DNA of 64,000 bases from Sorghum bicolor (Eukaryota; Streptophyta; Magnoliopsida; Poales; Poaceae). How positions within the stretch are numbered: the first letter of the stretch is position 1; each line of letters begins with the position of its first letter. Location of the stretch: the NCBI RefSeq assembly GCF_000003195.3, contig NC_012873.2, positions 9,943,894 to 10,007,893 of the forward strand. Direction: 5' to 3'. The translations under genes and the position numbers were made by a program. The notes under the pieces are model-generated. The model did no database searches. It worked only from the letters and a program-made list of their open reading frames with translations, and had not been told where the DNA came from. Positions 22,506 to 34,921 of this stretch are shown here, one piece after another.

Positions 22506-25500
22506 TGTAACATCCCAGATTTTTTACGTAAACCATAAATACGAGATTTTTAAATTTTTTCCTGTAATCGTGTGAATCATATAGTTTCAAGGTTAAACTC
22601 GATCCTAACCTGCTAACAAACCGTTGCATTCATATAGAATTGCTTGTAGGCGAGTGCCTTTGTTCATGAGTCATCTTGAGTTGGGTCTTGTTTAGGGCTT
22701 TGAGTTTCTTTTGGAGTGCACAAATTCGTAGCAAAGTCTTCCCAAATCTTCATTGAGCCTATCTCAAAGGCGAAGCGAATCCCTTCTCAACTTCCTTGCA
22801 TTGTTTCCGATCTCTTTTTGAATCTTTCTCCAAACTCCTTTTTGTTTTCATTCCATTGTGTTTAATCAAAATGGAAAACCCATTTTCTATTCTCTTGGGC
22901 CGAATCTCTCTCCTTCTCTCCGTTCTTTTCTCTTCCTGCTGGCCCAGCCTGACCTTGCCCTGGCCCAACTCGCAGCGTCGGCCCAGCCCCTATCCCTCAC
23001 CACCGCGGCCCAGCTACCTGCCCTGGCCCAACTCGCGCGTGCGGCCCAGGAGGAGCTAGCGCCCTAGCCCCAACCCTAGCCAGGAGCTGGGCACCTGAGC
23101 CCCAGAGCCGCCGTTGCCGCCCCTTGGAAGGAGCCGCACCCGCGCCTGCCCTTCCCCCTCGACGTCCGCGCCGATGCTCGCCACGTGCCCAGCCATGGTA
23201 CGAACGCCGAGGATCGCCGTCCACAGCGCCTTGCCCCCCTCCGAGCCCTAGGCGCACCCCTATAAGAGCCAAGCCGCTGCCGCCCAGCTCTCCCAGGCCG
23301 CCGCCGCCGCAACCTAGGGTGGGCAGAGCCGCACCCGCGACCCCGCGACGCCGTGCTTGTGCCCCGTCCGCTGTGCCAAGCACCTCGACCCTCCGCCGCG
23401 CCGAGCCCCGGCCGAACCCCGACCTCCACGATGACCTCGGCCGTGACCACGACCTCGGCGCCGAGCAGGAGCTCCACACCCTCGCCACGTACGCGCTCGA
23501 CCACGGCCGGGAACGCCTCGCCGTGCTGTGACGCTACGGTCACGTCAGCCGCAGTGCCTCACCACCACGACGCCCGAGCGCCTCATCCTCGAAGCCCCTG
23601 CCCCGATGTCGAGCTACGCTGCAAACCGCCACCACGACGCTCTAAACATCCACGACGCCGAGCAGCAGCAGAACCGCGACCCCGTCTGGCGTCCACGGCC
23701 CCGTCCTCGCCGTGCAGCTGAGCCACCGCGACGCTGTGTCCTCACCGTGTTCTGCTCTGAGCCGACCACCGTGACCAGCACCTGGACGTGCCCTCCTCCA
23801 AGCCACAGACGCCGTGCTGCCCACGACGACGCAGCACCAGAGCCGCCCGCCACGTCGAGCTTCGCCCTGCTTCGACCCCTGCAGCCGCGACGCCACCCGG
23901 TGCTCCATCGACCCCATCCACCGCAGCGACACGCATGGATCCCACCGTTGTCCGCGACGTCGAGTCCACCGAGCACCGCGACCCCATCCACGTTCATGCC
24001 TTGCCGCGGTCGCCACCTCCGCCCGACTCCAGGGAGCCCCCACATCGACACGCGTGCCTGTTTCTGCCTCGATGATGAGCATAGCACAACGAGCAGCGAC
24101 CGTGACGTAAAGCCCGCCAACTGCAAGGTTGAAACCACCCTAAACCCTAGTCGACATTGACGAAACTTCCTCATACTAATTCATATCTATTCTTACATCA
24201 TTTTGTTATCTCTCATTTGTCCTTATCATGATTTATCTATATCTATGCCTGTGTCGTGCCTTCGTGCCGGTCTATTTATCTCTCTATCTCTCTATCTTGT
24301 GCTATAGGGAAATGTGCTACTCCGAGTCGTTGTCTTGTTAGTGTTGCAGTTTGTGCATTTGTTCTTGTCGTTGTGGATCGTGCCGTCGAGCCGGTTGAGA
24401 GAGTGACGTGTTTGAATGTTGCGATCGCGAGTTCGTCTCGCCATGGTCGTAGTGCCAAGCATGTCTCGCCTCTCATGTTGTCGCTGTTATTTGCCTGAGA
24501 ACCGAGCCTTCGAGCCGGTTAGGGAAATGGTAGTGCGTTCGACCATTTCGATCGTGGGTTCGTCCCGCCGTGATCGCGATGCCGAGCGTAACACATTCCT
24601 CGTGTTTAGTTGACTTCGTGGAACTACGATCGTTAGCTCTTATCCCCGTCCCTAGGGTTTGATCATTGTGGACTCGATAATCATAACGACGCGGTTCTTA
24701 CCCGCACCTTCGAGTCCTCTGTGATCTAGTCCAGTGGGATACAGATTAGGAGCAACCCTTGTGGAACAGTCGGAAGCCAACTTGATAGGTGGAGCTCATG
24801 GCTGCGAGTCGCCTTGCCATGGCCATCGGGCTTTACCTTGTTTTTCGCGTGTTTATCCTAACCACCTTGTATGCTTATGCCACCTAGACCCGGGCATTTC
24901 CCTAGTTCCCGCGATGACAACCGCATCGCCTGGAACTATAGGAATGACCTCGTGCTGATTCAGAAGCACCTAGGTCGTGAAGTGTTATGAGTTGGTGTAG
25001 ATTGTGGGCTCGTATCTCTTTTTCTCCAACTGTCATTTGTTCCATGGCGAGTTGGTTGAAAGAGTGTGATTTCGTTCTTGTTCTCAATCCCCGTCGATCC
25101 AGTAAGATGGGGGTTGAGCCCTTTTTGTTTGTTTGGTGTTTTGTTTCCAATCTCAGGATTCCTGCCATTGCTATGGCGAGCGGATCAAAGGAAAGTGAAT
25201 CCCATGTCTTTTCCCGCCTCTTTGGTTCTTTGTGTTTAAACTCTTGTATGCTTGTACCTATTCAACCGTAGCATTTCTTTGGTTCTCGCGGTGACAACCG
25301 CACTGCTGAGAACGCTAGGAATGTCTTAGTGCATTTAGTGCACCTAGGTTGTGGAACCCTACAAGTAGCTTGAGCACTCGTGTTCTTTGTGTGTCACTCT
25401 TTCTAATCCCCCGTCTCTTACCATGGCAAGTGGATGGGAAGAAGTAGACCACTCCCCTTTTCTTTTCTCTTTGTTCCACCCTCTGTTGGCCCTCGCCAAC

Positions 25501-27671
25501 TACAATGGCATATGGATTGAGAGACCAGAACTTCTCGTGCTCATAGTCTTTTCGATTCCTGTCGATCTCTATGACACTTGGATCGAAAGACTGTAAGCCT
25601 TGGTGTTTACTTGGAATAAGTTAGGGTCTATGCTTATGTTAATTAAGCCGTACAGGTCGACACGATAGACCCGGGAAGTACCACCGAGAGGGCTAAGTCG
25701 TTTCCCTTTTGTTGTTCTTTTAGTGTAGTTGTTCCTCAGTGTTATGTCGTCTCTTTTCGTAGTCTTTCGAGGTCTAGTGGTTTGATTGTTTCGCCTTGTT
25801 TGTCGCTTTCGAGGTAGTCACTTCGAGGTTAGTGTTGATCGGACCAGGACCAGTTGAAGGAAGGACATGCGAAAAGGAGGATCTTGGATGAGTACAACTA
25901 CAAATGAACTGAGGATCTTGGAAATGTCACTCGACAGGTGCCACGTCCCACCCAACCTCGTAGAATCCTATTATACATGCAACGATGTAGATGCTAGTGC
26001 TTTACTTTTATGCAAATGAACTGAGATAGGTTGCATGATAGAAATGCTTGTGAGCCATTGTCGTGTTGCAACCTATAACCCATGCACACCCGCTGATAGG
26101 TTAGATGCTTGCATACTACTTGCTACTGCTTCTACTACGCATTATATCTGTGATGTGATGCACTGTGGAGGATTGGATGTGAGTGGATAAGGCACGTGGT
26201 GCCAATAACTGGATAATGAGATGATAATGGATTTGGGGAGATCTTGGCGTGTGTCTTGGGTGTGTGGTGAGGGTTGAGTCGACCGAGCAGGATCTACGAC
26301 GAGTCTTGGGACAAGTCTTGCCGGAGGACGCTACCTAGGCATTCTCCAAGAGAGATACCTGTGGCGGGTACATGTGACAGGGAGAGGTCCCGGAGTGGAG
26401 TGTCTTCGTGGGACGAAGCGCCGGGATGGGAGGTGCTGTTTAGCACGGGGTAGCCGGATGTCCCGTCGAGCGGGGCATCAGTTGGCCCCTCATGAAGATG
26501 TCCTGTTTGGTCACCCTAAGGACTGAGATGTTCTGTGGACCGGGTCTTAGGAAGCATTACACGCCACTCGCCTTAGCCATGGAACGGGACGGATGTACGA
26601 CCAGCTAGTGCGGTGCCACTACTACTAGGTTGATAGCAGATAGTGTAGGGAGGTACGGGCATGAGGACCCACACCCTCCTAAGACAGCGTAGTGACCTTG
26701 GGGGCCCGGTACTACGCCTCACAGTCTCAGCATGCCGGTGGTACTCCGGTATGGCCCCGGTTCTGAGTGGTAGGGTGGCATCATATTTAGTTGGGAGGCA
26801 GCTCGGAATCAGCCTAGACGGGGGCCAGCGTCGATGATGGTGATCTTGTGGTTAGTGTAAACCTCTGCAGAGTTTGGTTGATCGATCGATACATATGCCG
26901 ACTCGTCGGCTATGGACCTTTCCTAAGTACAACTTCACTTGACTAGAGAGAGGAGTCCTTTCTACCTTCCCCTAGGTTTGTGTTGGATTCGGCGTTGGCC
27001 GTTGAGGCAAGGCACGAGCAGGAGTCGTACTTGCCGCCTAGAGAGTGAGAGTGTGGTGAGATGTGTGTGATGGGATGGATGGATGGATGGACGTGTGGAT
27101 GAGATGGATTAAAACTTGATGAATTGTTATTATAAAATATTGATGAACTTGCATAGGAAAGACTACAGCAAAAATATATAGGCCTTTTGATCTACCCTTT
27201 GCATTCCACTTACCACAAAGCTTACGCAAAAGCATAGGGTGGGAGCCAGTGGCCAGTACAAATCATACTGAAAATTGTTTAGCAGGTTTTGAACGTGGTC
27301 TATGAAGATAACTACGGAGAATAGAAGGATTAGGTGGTCTCGTTCCTGCGCTCAAGTTTGGTTCAAAGATGAAGGCTACGTCCGCTGATATACCACGCCG
27401 ACTCTGATGATTGCCCGTGAAGGAGGAGCCTTCACCGCTGACGCGCTACATCAACTCTGATAAAGACCCGTGTGTGTTTCCGCTCGAAAAGCGATGTAAT
27501 AGGCTTGTTGACCAAGAGTTGTAAAGCAAATGTGTTGTAATCTTGTTTCTCACGATGTATGACTACGATAACAGCTGATATATGATAATGTGATGGTTCA
27601 ATTTTTGAATTATCACATTATAATTCGAATCTGTGGATTTTTCCCTTTGTGGAAAAATCTAGGTAGTTTCA
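22506..27671 (+). repeat. LTR3 (hybrid: 5' type B, 3' type A)
   Basis: 5166 bp. Nearly identical to LTR2, but agrees with LTR4 at the five clustered sites (26250-26423). It switches to LTR1-type somewhere between the GGAT array (27090) and TATGAAGATA (27306), a different junction from LTR2. It has a private change, CTACAGCAAAAATATATA, near 27170. Confidence 0.93.
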
Positions 27672-29437
27672 GTTGGTATCAGAGCCATACTTGACCCTAG
27701 GATGAGACCTTTAGGACCAAACACTAGATTAGAAGCCAAATATTCTATCTTTTGTAGAGTTATAGATGCTAACACTTGTTTTCCCCCTCCGCCTTGAATT
27801 CTGCTGCTAACTGACCTCCCTGTTTCATAAAGTTGACTGTTGGAATCTTTTCCCATACCCGCCCACGCTTGATCGATAGTCGTGTGAGACTTTGAAGTTC
27901 TGTGAGTCGCCTCAAGTCAACACTATGCATTAGGAGTTGTAATGCTGTTTGAGTGCTTGGATCTTATGTTGTTGCATTTCTTCTGCTTCTTGTTGTCTGA
28001 GTGTAAGTCATAGAACTTGTTTTATGCGAGAAAGACTCTGGGTCCCATCCAATCTAGCTGGCTAAACCCAAAACCGTCCCGAGACTAGATAGGTGACCCT
28101 GGCTAACAGAGCTGAAAAAGGGTGCAAAGCTGATGCATCATGTCTTCCCCATCTATTTTAAAACTGTTTTTGGCTTCCAACTAAACTTGGCTTCAAAATT
28201 GCCCCATTTGGTTGAAAAAGTTTCTCTCCTTTTGGTTAAAATGCCCCCTCTTTAACAAAAGCATCTTTACTTCAAATGGAAAATAGTTTCAAAACTCTCT
28301 TAAGGTTTTCCTTTTCAAAAAGAAAGCAACTTTAACTCCTTTCTCAACTCAATTTTATTCAAACTCTATTTATGAAATTTTTTAAAAATAAGTTATCTTT
28401 CAAACGGTGTTACCAACCCTCTTATAAAAATCAAAAGTTTTGCCTTCAACCAACAAAGTGGATTTCCAACCAAAGATTTTGGCTCAGTTTTGTTTTAAAG
28501 GCCTTTGAATTTTATCTCGAGAGCCAAATTCCTTTTAAAAATCCACCTTGTCTTAAAAGAAAAGGAATTGATAGTGATTTATTAAACAAAAACCATTGCG
28601 AAAAGATTTTATTTGCATCCTTTCAAGGGAAAAGTTTTAGCAAAAACAAAATGAACTTACAAGTTTTAAAAGAAAATGCTTTGTTGTTAAAGCTTTATCT
28701 TTCAAAATGAGAAATGATTTCTAGTCATTTTCGAAACTAGTTTGTTTAATTCAAATAAAAGAGAGCAACACCTCATTAGAAAACTAAAAGAGTTTCAAAG
28801 TCTCTTGATTTGGAATCTTTTATATCAAAAATCTAAAAAAGTAATAATAAATAATAATAATAAAATAAATAAATTTGGTTTTCAAAATTTGCGTTGATTT
28901 CAACCCTCTTCAAAAGCTCTCGTCAATTTGAAGTCTCAAAAAAAATTGACTTTGTAAAACTGCTTTTACTTCTTTTACGAGACGTGTTTTCCGAAAAGCC
29001 CTCCTTTTAAAAGCTTTTTGCAAAGGGTGATGCATGAAAAACAGCTGGTGAAAGCCAACAACCCTAGCTAGCTGAACCTAAGTCCACCATACCCTTTGTT
29101 GACCGGATGCCACTCCTTGGAAGAGTATCATGCCAGTAAACAAGAAGTTTTGAGCCAGAAGAGCTAGACAACTAACAATAGTCTCATCTTCAAGAGCCAG
29201 ATGTACATAAACCCGATACGATTCTTGGATACCTATCGCCTCGGTGTAAGAATTTGGATACCCAACGCCTTGGATACACCCGGAACATGACTCACTCCCA
29301 TTTTGGAAAAGGTTTGTGGAGCGGTCATACTGAAAGTGAAACAACTCACAAGTAAGAGGAACTTCAGGACCCCTGCTCTTCACCAGAGTGTGCAACGTCT
29401 TAATCTCGGGGATGAGATTCCTGTAAGGAGGGTGGAC
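27672..29437 (+). mobile_element. INT3, non-coding internal region
   Basis: 1766 bp, apparently identical to INT1. PBS at 27674-27685; purine tract adjoining LTR4 at 29438. No gag/pol. Confidence 0.9.
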
Positions 29438-32400
29438 TGTAACATCCCAGATTTTTTACGTAAACCATAAATACGAGATTTTTAAATTTTTTCCTGTAAT
29501 CGTGTGAATCATATAGTTTCAAGGTTAAACTCGATCCTAACCTGCTAACAAACCGTTGCATTCATATAGAATTGCTTGTAGGCGAGTGCCTTTGTTCATG
29601 AGTCATCTTGAGTTGGGTCTTGTTTAGGGCTTTGAGTTTCTTTTGGAGTGCACAAATTCGTAGCAAAGTCTTCCCAAATCTTCATTGAGCCTATCTCAAA
29701 GGCGAAGCGAATCCCTTCTCAACTTCCTTGCATTGTTTCCGATCTCTTTTTGAATCTTTCTCCAAACTCCTTTTTGTTTTCATTCCATTGTGTTTAATCA
29801 AAATGGAAAACCCATTTTCTATTCTCTTGGGCCGAATCTCTCTCCTTCTCTCCGTTCTTTTCTCTTCCTGCTGGCCCAGCCTGACCTTGCCCTGGCCCAA
29901 CTCGCAGCGTCGGCCCAGCCCCTATCCCTCACCACCGCGGCCCAGCTACCTGCCCTGGCCCAACTCGCGCGTGCGGCCCAGGAGGAGCTAGCGCCCTAGC
30001 CCCAACCCTAGCCAGGAGCTGGGCACCTGAGCCCCAGAGCCGCCGTCGCCGCCCCTTGGAAGGAGCCGCACCCGCGACTGCCCTTCCCCCTCGACGTCCG
30101 CGCCGATGCTCGCCACGTGCCCAGCCATGGTACGAACGCCGAGGATCGCCGTCCACAGCGCCTTGCCCCCCTCCGAGCCCTAGGCGCACCCCTATAAGAG
30201 CCAAGCCGCTGCCGCCCAGCTCTCCCAGGCCGCCGCCGCCGCAACCTAGGGTGGGCAGAGCCGCACCCGCGACCCCGCGACGCCGTGCTTGTGCCCCGTC
30301 CGCTGTGCCAAGCACCTCGACCCTCCGCCGCGCCGAGCCCCGGCCGAACCCCGACCTCCACGATGACCTCGGCCGTGACCACGACCTCGGCGCCGAGCAG
30401 GAGCTCCACACCCTCGCCACGTACGCGCTCGACCACGGCCGGGAACGCCTCGCCGTGCTGTGACGCTACGGTCACGTCAGCCGCAGTGCCTCACCACCAC
30501 GACGCCCGAGCGCCTCATCCTCGAAGCCCCTGCCCCGATGTCGAGCTACGCTGCAAACCGCCACCACGACGCTCTAAACATCCACGACGCCGAGCAGCAG
30601 CAGAACCGCGACCCCGTCTGGCGTCCACGGCCCCGTCCTCGCCGTGCAGCTGAGCCACCGCGACGCTGTGTCCTCACCGTGTTCTGCTCTGAGCCGACCA
30701 CCGTGACCAGCACCTGGACGTGCCCTCCTCCAAGCCACAGACGCCGTGCTGCCCACGACGACGCAGCACCAGAGCCGCCCGCCACGTCGAGCTTCGCCCT
30801 GCTTCGACCCCTGCAGCCGCGACGCCACCCGGTGCTCCATCGACCCCATCCACCGCAGCGACACGCATGGATCCCACCGTTGTCCGCGACGTCGAGTCCA
30901 CCGAGCACCGCGACCCCATCCACGTTCATGCCTTGCCGCGGTCGCCACCTCCGCCCGACTCCAGGGAGCCCCCACATCGACACGCGTGCCTGTTTCTGCC
31001 TCGATGATGAGCATAGCACAACGAGCAGCGACCGTGACGTAAAGCCCGCCAACTGCAAGGTTGAAACCACCCTAAACCCTAGTCGACATTGACGAAACTT
31101 CCTCATACTAATTCATATCTATTCTTACATCATTTTGTTATCTCTCATTTGTCCTTATCATGATTTATCTATATCTATGCCTGTGTCGTGCCTTCGTGCC
31201 GGTCTATTTATCTCTCTATCTCTCTATCTTGTGCTATAGGGAAATGTGCTACTCCGAGTCGTTGTCTTGTTAGTGTTGCAGTTTGTGCATTTGTTCTTGT
31301 CGTTGTGGATCGTGCCGTCGAGCCGGTTGAGAGAGTGACGTGTTTGAATGTTGCGATCGCGAGTTCGTCTCGCCATGGTCGTAGTGCCAAGCATGTCTCG
31401 CCTCTCATGTTGTCGCTGTTATTTGCCTGAGAACCGAGCCTTCGAGCCGGTTAGGGAAATGGTAGTGCGTTCGACCATTTCGATCGTGGGTTCGTCCCGC
31501 CGTGATCGCGATGCCGAGCGTAACACATTCCTCGTGTTTAGTTGACTTCGTGGAACTACGATCGTTAGCTCTTATCCCCGTCCCTAGGGTTTGATCATTG
31601 TGGACTCGATAATCATAACGACGCGGTTCTTACCCGCACCTTCGAGTCCTCTGTGATCTAGTCCAGTGGGATACAGATTAGGAGCAACCCTTGTGGAACA
31701 GTCGGAAGCCAACTTGATAGGTGGAGCTCATGGCTGCGAGTCGCCTTGCCATGGCCATCGGGCTTTACCTTGTTTTTCGCGTGTTTATCCTAACCACCTT
31801 GTATGCTTATGCCACCTAGACCCGGGCATTTCCCTAGTTCCCGCGATGACAACCGCATCGCCTGGAACTATAGGAATGACCTCGTGCTGATTCAGAAGCA
31901 CCTAGGTCGTGAAGTGTTATGAGTTGGTGTAGATTGTGGGCTCGTATCTCTTTTTCTCCAACTGTCATTTGTTCCATGGCGAGTTGGTTGAAAGAGTGTG
32001 ATTTCGTTCTTGTTCTCAATCCCCGTCGATCCAGTAAGATGGGGGTTGAGCCCTTTTTGTTTGTTTGGTGTTTTGTTTCCAATCTCAGGATTCCTGCCAT
32101 TGCTATGGCGAGCGGATCAAAGGAAAGTGAATCCCATGTCTTTTCCCGCCTCTTTGGTTCTTTGTGTTTAAACTCTTGTATGCTTGTACCTATTCAACCG
32201 TAGCATTTCTTTGGTTCTCGCGGTGACAACCGCACTGCTGAGAACGCTAGGAATGTCTTAGTGCATTTAGTGCACCTAGGTTGTGGAACCCTACAAGTAG
32301 CTTGAGCACTCGTGTTCTTTGTGTGTCACTCTTTCTAATCCCCCGTCTCTTACCATGGCAAGTGGATGGGAAGAAGTAGACCACTCCCCTTTTCTTTTCT

Positions 32401-34602
32401 CTTTGTTCCACCCTCTGTTGGCCCTCGCCAACTACAATGGCATATGGATTGAGAGACCAGAACTTCTCGTGCTCATAGTCTTTTCGATTCCTGTCGATCT
32501 CTATGACACTTGGATCGAAAGACTGTAAGCCTTGGTGTTTACTTGGAATAAGTTAGGGTCTATGCTTATGTTAATTAAGCCGTACAGGTCGACACGATAG
32601 ACCCGGGAAGTACCACCGAGAGGGCTAAGTCGTTTCCCTTTTGTTGTTCTTTTAGTGTAGTTGTTCCTCAGTGTTATGTCGTCTCTTTTCGTAGTCTTTC
32701 GAGGTCTAGTGGTTTGATTGTTTCGCCTTGTTTGTCGCTTTCGAGGTAGTCACTTCGAGGTTAGTGTTGATCGGACCAGGACCAGTTGAAGGAAGGACAT
32801 GCGAAAAGGAGGATCTTGGATGAGTACAACTACAAATGAACTGAGGATCTTGGAAATGTCACTCGACAGGTGCCACGTCCCACCCAACCTCGTAGAATCC
32901 TATTATACATGCAACGATGTAGATGCTAGTGCTTTACTTTTATGCAAATGAACTGAGATAGGTTGCATGATAGAAATGCTTGTGAGCCATTGTCGTGTTG
33001 CAACCTATAACCCATGCACACCCGCTGATAGGTTAGATGCTTGCATACTACTTGCTACTGCTTCTACTACGCATTATATCTGTGATGTGATGCACTGTGG
33101 AGGATTGGATGTGAGTGGATAAGGCACGTGGTGCCAATAACTGGATAATGAGATGATAATGGATTTGGGGAGATCTTGGCGTGTGTCTTGGGTGTGTGGT
33201 GAGGGTTGAGTCGACCGAGCAGGATCTACGACGAGTCTTGGGACAAGTCTTGCCGGAGGACGCTACCTAGGCATTCTCCAAGAGAGATACCTGTGGCGGG
33301 TACATGTGACAGGGAGAGGTCCCGGAGTGGAGTGTCTTCGTGGGACGAAGCGCCGGGATGGGAGGTGCTGTTTAGCACGGGGTAGCCGGATGTCCCGTCG
33401 AGCGGGGCATCAGTTGGCCCCTCATGAAGATGTCCTGTTTGGTCACCCTAAGGACTGAGATGTTCTGTGGACCGGGTCTTAGGAAGCATTACACGCCACT
33501 CGCCTTAGCCATGGAACGGGACGGATGTACGACCAGCTAGTGCGGTGCCACTACTACTAGGTTGATAGCAGATAGTGTAGGGAGGTACGGGCATGAGGAC
33601 CCACACCCTCCTAAGACAGCGTAGTGACCTTGGGGGCCCGGTACTACGCCTCACAGTCTCAGCATGCCGGTGGTACTCCGGTATGGCCCCGGTTCTGAGT
33701 GGTAGGGTGGCATCATATTTAGTTGGGAGGCAGCTCGGAATCAGCCTAGACGGGGGCCAGCGTCGATGATGGTGATCTTGTGGTTAGTGTAAACCTCTGC
33801 AGAGTTTGGTTGATCGATCGATACATATGCCGACTCGTCGGCTATGGACCTTTCCTAAGTACAACTTCACTTGACTAGAGAGAGGAGTCCTTTCTACCTT
33901 CCCCTAGGTTTGTGTTGGATTCGGCGTTGGCCGTTGAGGCAAGGCACGAGCAGGAGTCGTACTTGCCGCCTAGAGAGTGAGAGTGTGGTGAGATGTGTGT
34001 GATGGGATGGATGGATGGATGGACGTGTGGATGAGATGGATTAAAACTTGATGAATTGTTATTATAAAATATTGATGAACTTGCATAGGAAAGACTACAG
34101 CCATATATATAGGCCTTTTGATCTACCCTTTGCATTCCACTTACCACAAAGCTTACGCAAAAGCATAGGGTGGGAGCCAGTGGCCAGTACAAATCGTACT
34201 GAAAATTGTTTAGCAGGTTTTGAACGTGGTCTATGACGATAACTACGGAGAATAGAAGAATTAGGTGGTCTCGTTCCTGCGCTCAAGTTTGGTTCAAAGA
34301 TGAAGGCTACGTCCGCTGATATACCACACCGACTCTGATGATTGCCCGTGAAGGAGGTGCCTTCACCGCTGACGCGCTACATCAACTCTGATAAAGACCC
34401 ATGTGTGTTTCCGCTAGAAAAACGATGTAATAGGCTTGTTGACCAAGAGTTGTAAAGCAAATGTGTTGTAATCTTGTTTCTCACGATGTATGACTACGAT
34501 AACAGCTGATATATGATAATGCGATGGTTCAATTTTTGAATTATCACATTATAATTTGAATCTGTGGATTTTTCCCTTTGTGGAAAAATCTAGGTTGTTT
34601 CA
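29438..34602 (+). repeat. LTR4 (original 3' LTR, type B)
   Basis: 5165 bp, TG...CA, followed by the target duplication CTTCC. Shares the 74-bp deletion and other B markers with LTR2 and LTR3. Its last ~400 bp carry many differences absent from the other three (for example CCACACCGAC, CTAGAAAAACG, TCTAGGTTGTTTCA). Confidence 0.95.
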
Positions 34603-34607
34603 CTTCC
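34603..34607. repeat. Target site duplication, right copy (CTTCC)
   Basis: Identical to 8567-8571; it marks the right edge of the array insertion. Confidence 0.95.
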
Positions 34608-34916
34608 CCATCGCCATGGTCACCGGTATCTACCTCGAATCCAGTGAATATCGTGAACCTTGTGACGTACGACGAGCTGCTTGTGCCGGTACGGTGCTGA
34701 TGATCTTGAAGAGCCTTACATACAAAAAGCAATGCTGCTTAGCTTCTTGCTTGTAGGATCTCAGGACCAGGTACAAACCACTTTGGGATAGCCTCTCGGG
34801 GGTCTGCGAGGGGCTCGGCGATATAGATCGACACGCGTCCAGCCTCCCAAACCACGACTGCCATGGGATCGGCGAAGGGAGCACAATCTCGTCGTGCCCC
34901 CAGCCAGCCGCCGAGT
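34608..34916. other. Spacer between the two retrotransposons
   Basis: About 310 bp of unique-looking sequence. The minus strand has an open frame (~34608-34735) that would join the ORF fragment at 8337-8571 in the pre-insertion allele. Otherwise nothing is recognised. Confidence 0.5.
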
Positions 34917-34921
34917 CCTAA

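Larger units (their letters stand above)
8572..34602 (+). mobile_element. Four-LTR tandem array of a non-autonomous LTR retrotransposon
   Basis: Structure: LTR1 8572-13808, INT1 13809-15574, LTR2 15575-20739, INT2 20740-22505, LTR3 22506-27671, INT3 27672-29437, LTR4 29438-34602. Every LTR runs from TGTAACATCCC to TTTCA. Each INT begins with the primer-binding site TGGTATCAGAGC (tRNA-iMet type) and ends with a purine-rich tract. The array is flanked by CTTCC duplications. The LTRs (5.17-5.24 kb) are about three times longer than the 1766-bp internal region, which has no gag, protease, RT, RNase H or integrase. This is a LARD-like non-autonomous element, probably mobilised by a Ty3/gypsy (perhaps Tekay-like) partner; the partner is inferred from the PBS and LTR start only. 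Unit periods are 7003, 6931 and 6932 bp. Confidence 0.95.

Noticed and set aside
8572..34602. Satellite or tandem gene cluster as explanation of the ~6.93-kb period
   Set aside because: Each unit has TG...CA LTR ends, a PBS and a purine tract, and the array has one target duplication. This is a retrotransposon structure, not a satellite or gene family.
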